64,000 bases of DNA from CAZKVJ01 sp964556225 (lineage in GTDB: Bacteria; Actinomycetota; Acidimicrobiia; Acidimicrobiales; Ilumatobacteraceae), in NCBI GenBank assembly GCA_964556225.1, contig CAZKVJ010000006.1:117512-181511 (forward strand), in the 5' to 3' direction. Shown here one piece after another: positions 1-9,566 of this stretch. Position 1 is the first letter of the stretch. Every line of letters starts with the position of its first letter. The position numbers and the translations under genes were made by a program. The notes below the pieces were generated by a model, which was not told the origin of the DNA, ran no database searches, and worked only from the letters and a program-made list of their open reading frames with translations.

Positions 1-1
1 C

Positions 2-1057
2 GGGCGTGACCTGTGCGGTCGGGCCCGCACCGGCAGCGGCAAGACGCTGGCGTTCGGGGTCCCCATGATCGCTCGCATCGATGGCGATGCCGACCCTCGC
101 CGCCCGCAGGGGCTGATCCTGGTGCCCACCCGCGAGCTGGCGATCCAGGTGGCCGACGTCCTGGCGCCGATCGCCGCCGCGGTCGGTCAGACGGTGATCC
201 CGGTCTACGGGGGCGCGTCCCGCCACGGTCAGATCGACCAGCTGGCCGACGGCGTCGAGATCGTCGTCGCCACCCCGCTGCGCCTCATCGACCTGATGAA
301 GGCCGGGGAGGTGGCGCTCGGCGACATCCAGGTGCTGGTGGTCGACGAGGCCGACCGCATGGCCGACGAGGGGTTCACCCCCCAGGTCGAGTGGATCCTG
401 CGCCACATCAAGGGCCCGCACCAGACGATGCTGTTCTCGGCCACGCTCGACGGCCAGGTCGCCCACATCGTCGACCGCTACCTGAGCGACCCGGCCGAGG
501 TGTCCATCGACTCGCCGACCGAGACGGTGGGCACGATGCACCACCTGTTCTTGGCGGTCCACCACATGGACAAGGCGCGAGTCGTCGCCGCCATCGCCAG
601 TGGCACCAACCGGATGCTGGTCTTCTGCGACACCAAGCGGCTGTGCGACCGGGTCGAGGCGTCGTTGCGCGAGCTCGGCGTCGATGCCGCCGCCATCCAC
701 GGTGACCTGCCGCAGGTGGCCCGAGAGCGGGCGCTCAACCGCTTCGCCCGGGGCGAGCTCAAGGTGCTCGTCGCCACCGACGTCGCGGCCCGCGGCATCG
801 ACGTGGAGGACATCGGCATCGTGGTGCACTACGAGCCGGTCATGGACCACAAGACGTACCTGCACCGCTCCGGCCGCACGGCGCGCGCCGGCCGCGACGG
901 CTGGGCCGTGACGCTCGCCGAGTACAACCAGCACACCACGTGCCGGATCCTCCAGAAGGCGCTGCGCCTCGAGCCGCACGAGCCGGTGCAGGTGTTCTCG
1001 AACAACCCCCGGCTGGCGAACCTCTCCGACTTCCTCGCCGACGGCGACGCCGCCTGA
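2..1057 (+). CDS. DEAD-box ATP-dependent RNA helicase, 5' end cut by window edge
   Basis: Unwinds RNA duplexes using ATP; likely acts in ribosome assembly or mRNA turnover in the cytoplasm. The reading frame is open from base 2, so the start and probably the Q motif lie outside the window. The helicase motifs run in order: Walker A ARTGSGKT (from base 23), PTRELA, the DEAD box (344-355), SAT (about 436), ATDVAARGID, and HRSGRTARAG (from 862). About 352 residues are visible, which covers both RecA-like domains with almost no C-terminal tail, so no RNA-targeting extension is evident. It converges on leuD, with an inverted repeat between the two stops. The exact subfamily (RhlE, DeaD or other) cannot be decided without the N terminus. 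Confidence 0.95.
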   Translation, partial: GRDLCGRARTGSGKTLAFGVPMIARIDGDADPRRPQGLILVPTRELAIQVADVLAPIAAAVGQTVIPVYGGASRHGQIDQLADGVEIVVATPLRLIDLMKAGEVALGDIQVLVVDEADRMADEGFTPQVEWILRHIKGPHQTMLFSATLDGQVAHIVDRYLSDPAEVSIDSPTETVGTMHHLFLAVHHMDKARVVAAIASGTNRMLVFCDTKRLCDRVEASLRELGVDAAAIHGDLPQVARERALNRFARGELKVLVATDVAARGIDVEDIGIVVHYEPVMDHKTYLHRSGRTARAGRDGWAVTLAEYNQHTTCRILQKALRLEPHEPVQVFSNNPRLANLSDFLADGDAA

Positions 1058-1080
1058 CGGTCGTCCTTTCGGTCGTCAGG
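1053..1080. terminator. inverted repeat between convergent helicase and leuD
   Basis: CCTGACG (1053-1059) pairs with CGTCAGG (1074-1080) across a 14-nt loop, and spans both stop codons. There is no long T run. A bidirectional terminator is plausible but the stem is short. Confidence 0.4.
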
Positions 1081-1660
1081 GGAGCCAGGCGGGGCGGCGG
1101 GACTCGAACTCGCTGATCTCCGCCTCGTGGGACAGCGTGATGCCGATGTCGTCGAGGCCCTCGAGGAACCGCTGCCGGGTGGCGGGATCCATCGGGAACG
1201 GCGCCTCGAGGCCGATCGAGGGGACCTCGACCACCAGTCGCTCGACGTCGACGACGACCACGGTCGTGGCGTCGGCCTCGATCGCGTCCCAGATGCGGGT
1301 CACCTCGGCTGCGGGCAGCACGACCGGCACCAGCCCGTTCTTGGTGCAGTTGTTGCGGAAGATGTCGCTGAAGCTGGGGGCGATCACGGCGTCGAAGCCG
1401 TACTGCTGCAGCGCCCAGACGGCGTGTTCGCGTGACGATCCCACCCCGAAGCTGGGCCCGGCCACCAGGATGGAGGCGCCGGCGTAGCGCTCGTCGTTGA
1501 GCACGAACGAGCGATCGTCGCGCCAGGTGGAGAACAGCCCGGCCTCGAACCCGGTCCGCTCGACCCGCTTGAGCCATTCGGCGGGGATGATCTGATCGGT
1601 GTCGACGTCGCTGCGCCGCAGCGGCACGGCCCGCCCCGACAGCACGGTCACGGCCTTCAT
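1076..1660 (-). CDS. leuD: 3-isopropylmalate dehydratase small subunit
   Basis: Small subunit of isopropylmalate isomerase, which with LeuC interconverts 2- and 3-isopropylmalate in leucine synthesis and can act on citramalate/citraconate in the pyruvate route to isoleucine. The 194-residue length is normal for LeuD. The swivel-domain signatures are present: VDTDQIIPAEWLKR near the N terminus and GPSFGVGSSREHA in the middle. The longer open frame was trimmed to the ATG at 1660, which has GAGGAG about 8 nt upstream and matches the family N terminus. It lies 28 nt downstream of leuC, so the two are one operon. Confidence 0.97.
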   Translation of the reverse strand: MKAVTVLSGRAVPLRRSDVDTDQIIPAEWLKRVERTGFEAGLFSTWRDDRSFVLNDERYAGASILVAGPSFGVGSSREHAVWALQQYGFDAVIAPSFSDIFRNNCTKNGLVPVVLPAAEVTRIWDAIEADATTVVVVDVERLVVEVPSIGLEAPFPMDPATRQRFLEGLDDIGITLSHEAEISEFESRRPAWLP

Positions 1661-1688
1661 GTGGTGCTCCTCTCTGGGACGGCTGGCA

Positions 1689-3083
1689 TCAGCCGAGGTC
1701 GTCGGCGGTGGCGAAGTGGCCGGCGACCGCGGTGGCGGCGGCCACGGCGGGCGACACCAGGTGGGTGCGGCCACCGCGACCCTGGCGGCCCTCGAAGTTC
1801 CGGTTGCTGGTGCTGGCCGAGCGCTCCCCGGGGGCCAGCTTGTCCGGGTTCATGGCCAGGCACATGCTGCAACCGGGCTCGCGCCAGTCGGCACCGGCGC
1901 TCGTGAAGATCCGGTCGAGGCCCTCGGCCTCGGCCTGCGCCTTCACGGCGTGGCTGCCGGGCACGACCAGCACCCGCCCGACGCCCACCCGCCGGCCGTC
2001 GAGCACGGCGGCGGCCGCTCGGAGGTCTTCGATCCGGCTGTTCGTGCAGCTGCCGATGAACACCGTGTCGACGCGGATGTCGCGGATCGCCGTCCCCGGT
2101 GCGAGGCCCATGTACTCGAGCGCTCTGGCGACGGTCTCGCGCTCGGTGGGGTCGTCGAAAGAGTCAGGGGAGGGCACGGTGCCGTCGATCGTGGCCACCT
2201 GGGCCGGGTTGGTGCCCCAGGTGACGTGGGGCCGCAGGGTCGCGGCATCCAGGTGGACCTCGGTGTCGAACACCGCCCCCTCGTCGGTCACCAGCGTCCG
2301 CCAGTCGTCGAGCGCCCGCTCCCACGCGGCGCCGGCGGGGGCGTGCGGGCGGCCCTCGAGGTAGGCGAAGGTGGTGTCGTCGGGGGCGATGAGCCCGGCC
2401 TTGGCGCCGGCCTCGATCGACATGTTGCAGACCGTCATCCGGCCCTCCATCGACAGCGACCGGATGGCCGAGCCGCGGTACTCGACCACGTGGCCGATCC
2501 CGCCGCCGGTGCCGATGCGCCCGATGATCGCCAGCACGACGTCCTTGGCGCTCACGCCGGCCGGCAGCTCGCCGTCGACGCTGATGGACATCCACCTGGG
2601 GCGCGTCTGGGGCAGCGTCTGGGTGGCGAGGACGTGCTCGACCTCGCTGGTGCCGATGCCGAAGGCGAGGGCGCCGAACGCGCCGTGCGTGGCGGTGTGG
2701 CTGTCGCCGCACACGATCGTCATCCCCGGCAGCGTCCGGCCCTGCTCGGGCCCGATGACGTGCACGATGCCCTGGCCGGGGTCGCCCATCGGGTAGAGCC
2801 GGATGCCGAACTCGGCGGCGTTGGCGCGCAGGACCTCGACCTGGCGGGCCGAGATCGGGTCGGCGATCGGCAGGTGCAGGTCCTGGGTGGGCACGTTGTG
2901 GTCCTCGGTGGCGACCGTCAGCTCCGGGCGCCGCACGGTTCGGCCGGCGAGCCGAAGGCCGTCGAAGGCCTGGGGGCTCGTCACCTCGTGGACGAGGTGG
3001 AGGTCGATGTAGAGCAGATCGGGCTCGCCCGGCGCGGCGTGCACGACGTGACGGTCCCAGATCTTGTTCGCCAGGGTCGGCAT
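1689..3083 (-). CDS. leuC: 3-isopropylmalate dehydratase large subunit
   Basis: Large, [4Fe-4S]-carrying subunit of isopropylmalate isomerase (aconitase superfamily). The 464-residue product has [20 protein letters not shown] in the middle, [13 protein letters not shown] and [12 protein letters not shown]; the three cysteines in the last two motifs are the cluster ligands known for the family. The ATG at 3083 has GGAGG about 8 nt upstream; the open frame further 5' runs into the divergent iclR-type gene and is not coding. It leads the leuCD operon. The 56-bp divergent region holds a palindrome that may be the operator for both genes. The same pair would serve cimA-derived citramalate as well as leucine. 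Confidence 0.97.
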   Translation of the reverse strand: MPTLANKIWDRHVVHAAPGEPDLLYIDLHLVHEVTSPQAFDGLRLAGRTVRRPELTVATEDHNVPTQDLHLPIADPISARQVEVLRANAAEFGIRLYPMGDPGQGIVHVIGPEQGRTLPGMTIVCGDSHTATHGAFGALAFGIGTSEVEHVLATQTLPQTRPRWMSISVDGELPAGVSAKDVVLAIIGRIGTGGGIGHVVEYRGSAIRSLSMEGRMTVCNMSIEAGAKAGLIAPDDTTFAYLEGRPHAPAGAAWERALDDWRTLVTDEGAVFDTEVHLDAATLRPHVTWGTNPAQVATIDGTVPSPDSFDDPTERETVARALEYMGLAPGTAIRDIRVDTVFIGSCTNSRIEDLRAAAAVLDGRRVGVGRVLVVPGSHAVKAQAEAEGLDRIFTSAGADWREPGCSMCLAMNPDKLAPGERSASTSNRNFEGRQGRGGRTHLVSPAVAAATAVAGHFATADDLG

Positions 3084-3109
3084 GCAGGTGCCTCCGGATG
3101 CTCGCTGTG

Positions 3110-3124
3110 TCTCAATCAATGAGA
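3110..3124. promoter_or_regulatory. candidate IclR-family operator between leuCD and its regulator
   Basis: TCTCA, five bases (ATCAA), TGAGA is a perfect 5+5 palindrome. It abuts the -10 hexamer of the regulator (3125-3130) and lies about 27 bp upstream of the leuC start on the other strand, so one bound dimer could control both. LtbR/NdgR proteins of other actinobacteria bind next to leuCD in the same arrangement; assignment of this site is inference. Confidence 0.5.
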
Positions 3125-3130
3125 TAGGAT
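3125..3130 (+). promoter_or_regulatory. -10 element of the IclR-type regulator
   Basis: TAGGAT ends 9 nt before the ATG at 3140, leaving room for almost no 5' UTR. It touches the TCTCA-N5-TGAGA palindrome, which suggests autoregulation. Confidence 0.55.
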
Positions 3131-3139
3131 TCTCGTCTG

Positions 3140-3793
3140 ATGGAAAGTGTACGTGGACCCGGGGTGCTCGACAAGGCGGTGCTGGTGCTGCGCGCCGTCG
3201 CCGCCTCGCCCCGCTCGCTCGCCGAGCTCCAAGCCGACAGCGGCCTGCCGCGAGCCACGGCCCACCGCATGGCGGTCGCCCTCGAGGGCCACGGGCTGCT
3301 CCGGCGTGACGGCGCCGGACGGTTCTGCCTCGGCCTCGAGCTGGTCGCGCTGGGCCGGGCCGCCGCCGAGCAGCTCCCCCTCGTGGAGTCGGCCCGAGCG
3401 GCGCTGGTGGACCTGCGCGACCGCACCGGCGAGAGCGTCCAGCTCTACGTGCGCGACGGCACCGACTCGCGCCGTTGCGTGCTGTCGCTGCAGTCACCCC
3501 ACGGGCTGCGCTGGATCGTGCCGGAAGGAGCCCTGCTGCCGCTGGCCGTCGGGTCGGCGGGCCGGGCCCTCACCGCCCCGCCGGCCGGTGCGGGCTGGGT
3601 GGCCAGCGTGGAGGAGCGCGAACCGGGGGTCGCGTCGGTGAGCGCGGCCGTGCTCGGTCCCGATGGCACGCCGGTCGGCGCGCTCAGCGTGAGCGGCCCC
3701 GTCGAGCGGCTGACCCGTCAGCCCGGGCGGCGCTTCGGCGCCGAGGTGGTGGCGGCGGCGCGGGCCGTGGAGGCGGCGATCGCGGCCCGTTGA
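3140..3793 (+). CDS. IclR-family transcriptional regulator, probable leuCD regulator
   Basis: A 217-residue DNA-binding regulator. Residues about 7-62 form the winged helix-turn-helix ([19 protein letters not shown]), and residues about 75-215 the IclR ligand-binding domain. It is somewhat shorter than the usual 240-260 residues. It is transcribed away from leuCD across 56 bp. Divergent IclR proteins at leuCD in Corynebacterium (LtbR) and Streptomyces (NdgR) control leucine genes, so the same job is likely here. The ATG at 3140 follows a TAGGAT hexamer by 9 nt and has no Shine-Dalgarno sequence, consistent with a leaderless or nearly leaderless mRNA. Ligand unknown. Confidence 0.85.
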   Translation: MESVRGPGVLDKAVLVLRAVAASPRSLAELQADSGLPRATAHRMAVALEGHGLLRRDGAGRFCLGLELVALGRAAAEQLPLVESARAALVDLRDRTGESVQLYVRDGTDSRRCVLSLQSPHGLRWIVPEGALLPLAVGSAGRALTAPPAGAGWVASVEEREPGVASVSAAVLGPDGTPVGALSVSGPVERLTRQPGRRFGAEVVAAARAVEAAIAAR

Positions 3794-3859
3794 TCACGAT
3801 CCCGCGAAGTTCTCGCCTCGGCGCTTCCGTTCGGGGGCGTTCGTGCACTCATCCGGGGC

Positions 3860-4453
3860 ATGAACCACTTCCACGACATCCCATCCCACGACGTCCCGTC
3901 ACCGGCCGGCCGCTCCACGGCCGCCCTCATCGCCCGCCTCGTCGAGGCGCGCCTGCACGACACGCTCCCGGATGCCGTGCCCGACCCCTTCCGGCTGCCC
4001 CGCTGCCGTCTCCTCGGGGTGGCGATCGTCGATCCCGACCGGCTGCTGGCGTGCGACGACTCGGCCCTTCGGCTCGACTTCCTCGGCGATGCCCGCAACG
4101 TGTACGACCTGCTCGACAGCGCGGCCGGCTCGATCGCCCGGCTGTACGACGCCGCGGTGCTCGTCACCACGGGATGGGCGGCGCCGTTCGACCCTGACGG
4201 CCGGCTGACCGGGCGGCCGAGCAACCACCCACAGCGGCGGCGGATCCGTCTCGTGGTCGCGGTCGACGACGACGGTGTGTCGAGCGTGCTCCGCTTCGCC
4301 GACGACCCGGACCACCCGGTCGATCCCGGCGCCGGCGAGGGCATGCTGGCCGAGAGCCTCGCCGACTTGTGGACCCTGGGACCGCGACCCTCGGCTCCCC
4401 GTTCGCTGCGTCCCACCGGGACGGAGGGGCGTCACCGGCACCGCCGGCCCTAG
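3860..4453 (+). CDS. hypothetical protein
   Basis: I do not recognise this 197-residue protein. It is soluble, with no signal peptide or membrane segment, is rich in Asp and Arg, and has a disordered basic tail (ends GRHRHRRP). The middle alternates beta-like hydrophobic stretches (LLGVAIVDPDRLLACD, IRLVVAVDDDGVSSVLRF), suggesting a small alpha/beta domain. Codon use matches its neighbours, which supports a real gene. Its TAG stop (4451-4453) is the first half of the nadA -10 hexamer TAGCCT, so the two genes are packed without a spacer. Confidence 0.65.
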   Translation: MNHFHDIPSHDVPSPAGRSTAALIARLVEARLHDTLPDAVPDPFRLPRCRLLGVAIVDPDRLLACDDSALRLDFLGDARNVYDLLDSAAGSIARLYDAAVLVTTGWAAPFDPDGRLTGRPSNHPQRRRIRLVVAVDDDGVSSVLRFADDPDHPVDPGAGEGMLAESLADLWTLGPRPSAPRSLRPTGTEGRHRHRRP

Positions 4454-4456
4454 CCT
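4451..4456 (+). promoter_or_regulatory. leaderless -10 element of nadA
   Basis: TAGCCT followed by 6 nt and then the GTG at 4463. No Shine-Dalgarno sequence lies between. The hexamer overlaps the stop codon of the upstream gene. Confidence 0.7.
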
Positions 4457-4462
4457 GGTGAC

Positions 4463-5464
<1,002 letters not shown>

Positions 5465-5468
5465 GCCG

Positions 5469-7118
5469 ATGACGGGCGTGCCCCTGGTGCTCGCCGCGCC
5501 GCACGTCAGCTGGACGCGCGACGTCGACGTGGTGGTGCTCGGCTCGGGCGCCGCCGGACTGGCGGCCGCGCTGGCGGCTCGCCCGGTGCGCGAGGTGCTC
5601 CTCGTCACGAAGGACGTGCTGGCGGCCGGGAGCACGGCGTGGGCGCAAGGGGGCCTGGCCGGGGTGCTGGATCCTCACGATTCGCTGGAGAACCACGTGC
5701 GCGACACGCTCGCGGCGGGGGCGGGGCTGTGCGACGAGGCCGCCGTCCGGCTGCTCGTCGAGGAGGCGCCCAAGGCGATCCGCTACCTGGCCGGTCTGGG
5801 CGCGGCGTTCGACCGGGGCCCCGACGGATCGACGCCGGCGTTGACCCGCGAGGGCGGGCACAGCCACCGGCGGATCGTCCACTCCGGTGGCGACCGCAGT
5901 GGCGCCGAGGTGCAGCGCACGCTCGACGAGGCGGCGGTCGCCGCTGGGGTCGAGGTGATGGACCGGACGTTCGCGCTCGACCTGCTGGTCGGCTGGGCGC
6001 CGGACGGCTCCCGGCAGGCCGCCGGGGTGCGGGTGGCGCACATCGATGCCGACGGGCAGGTGCTGTCGGTGGGGGACATCACCGCTCGCGCCGTGGTGCT
6101 GGCGACGGGTGGCTACGGCCAGGTGTTCGCCTCCACGAGCAACCCGCCCGCGGTCACCGGCGACGGGTTGGCGCTGGCGATGCGGGCCGGGGTGGTGGCC
6201 AGTGACCTGGAGTTCGTCCAGTTCCATCCGACGGTGCTGTGGCAGGGCGCGGATGCCCATGGCCAGCAGGCGCTCATCAGCGAGGCGGTGCGGGGGGAGG
6301 GGGCGGTCCTTTACGACGCGGCAGGCGCGCGGATCATGGAGGGCGTTCACCCCCTCGAGGACCTCGCGCCACGTGACGTGGTGGCGGCGGCGATCAGCCG
6401 CCGCATGGCCGAGGCGCCGGCGGGGGTGGACGACCACGTGTACCTCGACGCCACCCACCTCGGCGAGCGCTTTGTCGAGCGGTTCCCGACGATCACTGCG
6501 GCCTGTCGCGCCGTTGGGGTCGATCCGGTGCGGGAGCGGATCCCGGTGGCGCCCGCCGCCCACTACGTCTGTGGCGGGGTACGAGCCGACCTCAACGGGA
6601 GCACCGAGATGACGGGGCTGTTCGCGGTGGGCGAGGTCGCCTGCACCGGCGTCCACGGCGCCAACCGCCTGGCGTCCAACAGCCTCACCGAGAGCGTGGT
6701 CAGCGGGACCCGGCTGGGTCGGGACCTCCAGTGGGACCTGCCGGAACCGGTCGAGCCGGGTGAGCCGGATGCCGGTGCGGGGCTGTTGGTGGCGCCGTCG
6801 ACGTCGTTGTCGACCCGCACCACCATGTCCCGCCACGTCGGCGTGCTCCGCCGCCCGGACGGCCTCGAGGCGGCGCTGGCGGTGCTGTCAGGGCTGTGCG
6901 TCGGCGCCAGCGCCGAGGTCGAGCCGTCCCGGCGGGCCTTCGAGGCGACGAACCTGCTCACCGTGGCGCTCGGTGTCGTCGCGTCCGCTGCCGCTCGTAC
7001 GGAGAGCCGGGGCTGCCACCGGCGCACGGACCACCCCGAGCCGAGCGACGACTGGCGCCGTCACCTGCGCGTGACGCTCGGCGTCGATGGCGTGCGCGCC
7101 GAGCCGGAAGGAGCCTGA
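5469..7118 (+). CDS. nadB: L-aspartate oxidase
   Basis: FAD enzyme that oxidises L-aspartate to iminoaspartate, the substrate of NadA. The 549-residue length is normal. The N-terminal dinucleotide fold VVVLGSGAAGLAAALAA (about residues 18-34) binds FAD; TAWAQGGLAGVLDPHDS, HSGGDRSGAEVQRTL and the succinate-dehydrogenase-like GVHGANRLASNSLTE follow in the expected order. The C-terminal helical region is present and contains a charged stretch. It starts 4 nt after nadA and ends 3 nt before nadC, so translation is probably coupled. Confidence 0.97.
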   Translation: MTGVPLVLAAPHVSWTRDVDVVVLGSGAAGLAAALAARPVREVLLVTKDVLAAGSTAWAQGGLAGVLDPHDSLENHVRDTLAAGAGLCDEAAVRLLVEEAPKAIRYLAGLGAAFDRGPDGSTPALTREGGHSHRRIVHSGGDRSGAEVQRTLDEAAVAAGVEVMDRTFALDLLVGWAPDGSRQAAGVRVAHIDADGQVLSVGDITARAVVLATGGYGQVFASTSNPPAVTGDGLALAMRAGVVASDLEFVQFHPTVLWQGADAHGQQALISEAVRGEGAVLYDAAGARIMEGVHPLEDLAPRDVVAAAISRRMAEAPAGVDDHVYLDATHLGERFVERFPTITAACRAVGVDPVRERIPVAPAAHYVCGGVRADLNGSTEMTGLFAVGEVACTGVHGANRLASNSLTESVVSGTRLGRDLQWDLPEPVEPGEPDAGAGLLVAPSTSLSTRTTMSRHVGVLRRPDGLEAALAVLSGLCVGASAEVEPSRRAFEATNLLTVALGVVASAAARTESRGCHRRTDHPEPSDDWRRHLRVTLGVDGVRAEPEGA

Positions 7119-7121
7119 GCG

Positions 7122-8045
7122 ATGTTCGTGTTCCACCCGCTGTCCGAGGACACGAGGGCGCGCCTGGCCGGTGGCGGGCTCGATCCCGACGCCGTCGCCG
7201 TGCTGGTGCGGGCCACGGTCGCCGAGGACCTCGCCGGCGGCAGCGACGTCACGTCGATGGCCACGGTGCCGGCCAGTCAGCGCAGCGCGGCCAGCTTCGG
7301 AGCACGCCAGCCCGGCTGCCTGGCCGGGCTGCCCATCGCCGCGGCCGTGGTCGACGCCGTGTGCGGACCCGACGCCAGCGGGTTCACGTACCTGCGCCAC
7401 GACGGCGACCGGGTCGTGGCCGGCGAGGTGGTCGCCCGGGTGGAAGCCCCGACCCGGCTGCTCCTCACCGCCGAGCGCAGCGCGCTCAACCTGCTCTGCC
7501 ACCTGTCGGGGGTGGCCACGGCGACCGCCGCCTGGGTCGACGCGATCGAAGGGACGGGCGCGGTCATCCGCGACACCCGCAAGACCATGCCGGGGCTGCG
7601 GGCGGTCGAGAAGTACGCCGTGCGCTGCGGCGGCGGGCAGAACCATCGCATGGCGCTGTCCGACGCTGCGCTGGTCAAGGACAACCACATCGCCGCCGCC
7701 GGCGGGGTCGCCCAGGCGTTCAGTGCGGTGCGCCGCGTCGCTGCCGACCTGCCGATCGAGATCGAGGTCGACTCGCTCGACGACCTGCGGGTGGCGCTCG
7801 ACGCCGGCGCCGACGTGGTCCTCCTCGACAACATGTCGACGGCCGAGCTGGTGGAGGCCGTCGAGACGGCGCGGGCGCACGCGGCGTTCACGGGGCGGGC
7901 CGTCGTGCTCGAGGCCAGCGGCGGGCTCACGCTCGAGCGGGCCCGCGAGGTGGCGGAGACGGGTGTGGACTACCTGTCGATCGGGGCGCTGACCCACTCG
8001 GCGCCGGTGCTCGACCTCGGGCTCGACCTCGAGACCGTGCTCTGA
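7122..8045 (+). CDS. nadC: nicotinate-nucleotide pyrophosphorylase (carboxylating)
   Basis: Converts quinolinate and PRPP to nicotinate mononucleotide, the third step of the nadABC pathway. The 307-residue protein carries the family signatures RDTRKTMPGLRAVEKYAV and GGQNHRMALSDAALVKDNHI in the barrel, IEVDSLDDL, LLDNMS and EASGGLTLERAREVAETGVDYLSIG near the end. The N-terminal extension (FVFHPLSEDTRARL) before the conserved helix is slightly longer than average. It is the last gene of the operon and is followed by a strong hairpin. Confidence 0.97.
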   Translation: MFVFHPLSEDTRARLAGGGLDPDAVAVLVRATVAEDLAGGSDVTSMATVPASQRSAASFGARQPGCLAGLPIAAAVVDAVCGPDASGFTYLRHDGDRVVAGEVVARVEAPTRLLLTAERSALNLLCHLSGVATATAAWVDAIEGTGAVIRDTRKTMPGLRAVEKYAVRCGGGQNHRMALSDAALVKDNHIAAAGGVAQAFSAVRRVAADLPIEIEVDSLDDLRVALDAGADVVLLDNMSTAELVEAVETARAHAAFTGRAVVLEASGGLTLERAREVAETGVDYLSIGALTHSAPVLDLGLDLETVL

Positions 8046-8047
8046 GC

Positions 8048-8084
8048 CGTTCGGTCGGCCGAGCCGACTCGGCCCCGCCGAACG
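8048..8084. terminator. hairpin between convergent nadC and hydrolase gene
   Basis: CGTTCGG and GGCCGAG pair with CTCGGCC and CCGAACG, giving 14 pairs with one small internal loop and a CCGA tetraloop. It fills the gap between the two convergent stops. No T run, as is common in actinobacteria. Confidence 0.65.
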
Positions 8085-8085
8085 C

Positions 8086-8985
8086 TCAGGTGACGGCGAG
8101 GTGGGTTCGGTGCACGACGGAGCGGACGGCGTCGACGAGCGTCGGCACGAAGCGATGGGCGGCAGCGACGACGGCATCGTGGTCGGCATCGACGCGGAAG
8201 GCGTCCATGTCCGGGATGTGCTCGACCAGCTCCAGCTGGCGGAACACAGGGATGACGTGGTCGCGCAGGGTCACCACCACCGACGTCGGCACGTCGATCT
8301 CGTGCAGCCACTGCCGGGAGCTGAACCCGCCGATGGCGCTGCCCGCCTCCAGCACGTGACGCCAGTCGTGCGACGAGGCGGCTTCGACGGCCCAGGGCTC
8401 CCATTGCTCGGTCTTGCGCTGGAGGTACATCTGCTCGGTGACCCACTGCCGGGCGGCGTGCGGTGTGATCCGGGCGAGCGTCGCCAGCCCGCCGAGGCCG
8501 AGGAACGTGAGCCGCTCCTCGCGCCGGTCCGAGAAGTGGGCGGCGGTGGCGCACAGCACGAGACCCGCCGTGCGCTCGCGGTGCCGGCGCCAGAGCTCCT
8601 GCGCGATCGTGCCGCCCATGGAGTAGCCCACGGCGACGAACCGGTCGATGCCGAGCGCATCGGCGACGGCGGCGGCGTCGTCGGCGCAGTCCTCGATGCG
8701 GAAGGGCCGCCGGCTGCGGATGCCCCGGCCGTGCCCGCGGTGGTCGAGCGCGACGACGTTCACGTGCTCGGCCAGCGCGCCGTAGCACGTGAAGAAGTTC
8801 AGGTCAGCGGTGGCGGTCCATCCGTGCAGGAGCAGCGCGGTGGGCGCGCCCGGCGGTCCGGCCAGCTCGCGCACGAACGTCGTGCCCCGATCGGCCAGCT
8901 CCAGCTCGCGCCCGGGCGGCAGCCACGGCACGGGGATCCCGGGGTCCGCGCCGTCGCCGTCCGATGTGGTGATCCGCTCCGCCAC
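8086..8985 (-). CDS. alpha/beta-fold hydrolase
   Basis: A 299-residue serine hydrolase of unknown substrate. LLLHGWTATADLNFF is the oxyanion-hole strand-loop, VALDHRGHGRG the next conserved turn, and GYSMGG the nucleophile elbow (Ser in G-Y-S-M-G); an acid in TLRDHVIP and a His in VDADHDAV complete the likely triad. The GTG at 8985 was chosen because AAGGA lies about 9 nt upstream and it leaves a 20-nt gap after greA, with which it is probably co-transcribed. Lipase, esterase or dienelactone-type activity cannot be told apart from sequence. Confidence 0.85.
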   Translation of the reverse strand: MAERITTSDGDGADPGIPVPWLPPGRELELADRGTTFVRELAGPPGAPTALLLHGWTATADLNFFTCYGALAEHVNVVALDHRGHGRGIRSRRPFRIEDCADDAAAVADALGIDRFVAVGYSMGGTIAQELWRRHRERTAGLVLCATAAHFSDRREERLTFLGLGGLATLARITPHAARQWVTEQMYLQRKTEQWEPWAVEAASSHDWRHVLEAGSAIGGFSSRQWLHEIDVPTSVVVTLRDHVIPVFRQLELVEHIPDMDAFRVDADHDAVVAAAHRFVPTLVDAVRSVVHRTHLAVT

Positions 8986-9005
8986 GAGGTCTCGTCCTTG
9001 CGCCG

Positions 9006-9485
9006 CTAGGGCAGCTCCACGCTGACGACCTCCACCCGGAGGGTGGCGCCGGTCGGCGTCTCGTACTGCACCACGTCGCCCGCCTTGGCGCCGATCAGGG
9101 CCGAGCCGAGGGGCGAGGCCGGGCTCATCGTCTCGAACGCTTCGTGGCGCTCCTCGATGCTGGCGATCAGGTAGGTCTCGGCGGCGTCTTCGTGGTCGCC
9201 CTCGTAGAGCACGGTGACCACGCTGCCGGGCGCCACCGTGCCGTCGTCGGCGACCTCGACCACCTCGGCCGAGGCGAGGATGGCCTCGAGGTGGCGGATG
9301 CGAGCCTCCATGTGGCCCTGCTCGTCCTTCGCGGCGTGGTAGTCGCCGTTCTCCGAGAGGTCGCCCAGCTCGCGTGCCCGCTCGATCTTCTGGGCCACCT
9401 CGATGCGCCCGCGCGTGGTGAGGTCGGCGAGCTCGTCCTGCAGCCGCTGGTGGGCGGCCGGGGAGAGGTGGTGCGTCTGCGCCAT
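9006..9485 (-). CDS. greA: transcription elongation factor GreA
   Basis: Binds the RNA polymerase secondary channel and stimulates cleavage of backtracked transcripts. The 159-residue protein has the N-terminal coiled coil with ARELGDLSENGDYHAAKDEQ; the acidic D and E at its tip are the catalytic residues known for Gre factors. The C-terminal FKBP-like domain includes SPLGSALIGAKAGD. The ATG at 9485 follows a TACCCT hexamer by 8 nt, a leaderless arrangement; the upstream open frame is rejected. It is divergent from leuB. Confidence 0.96.
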   Translation of the reverse strand: MAQTHHLSPAAHQRLQDELADLTTRGRIEVAQKIERARELGDLSENGDYHAAKDEQGHMEARIRHLEAILASAEVVEVADDGTVAPGSVVTVLYEGDHEDAAETYLIASIEERHEAFETMSPASPLGSALIGAKAGDVVQYETPTGATLRVEVVSVELP

Positions 9486-9493
9486 GGGGGCGA

Positions 9494-9499
9494 AGGGTA
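9494..9499 (-). promoter_or_regulatory. leaderless -10 element of greA
   Basis: On the minus strand TACCCT is followed by 8 nt and the ATG at 9485, with no Shine-Dalgarno sequence. Confidence 0.65.
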
Positions 9500-9552
9500 C
9501 CGCCGCCGTGGCGGATGGCGGTGCCGGCTTCCGGGCTGCTCCGGCGGGCACC

Positions 9553-9558
9553 TAGGGT
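9553..9558 (+). promoter_or_regulatory. leaderless -10 element of leuB
   Basis: TAGGGT, 8 nt, then the GTG at 9567. It lies 53 bp from the opposing greA -10. Confidence 0.65.
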
Positions 9559-9566
9559 GACCCGCC

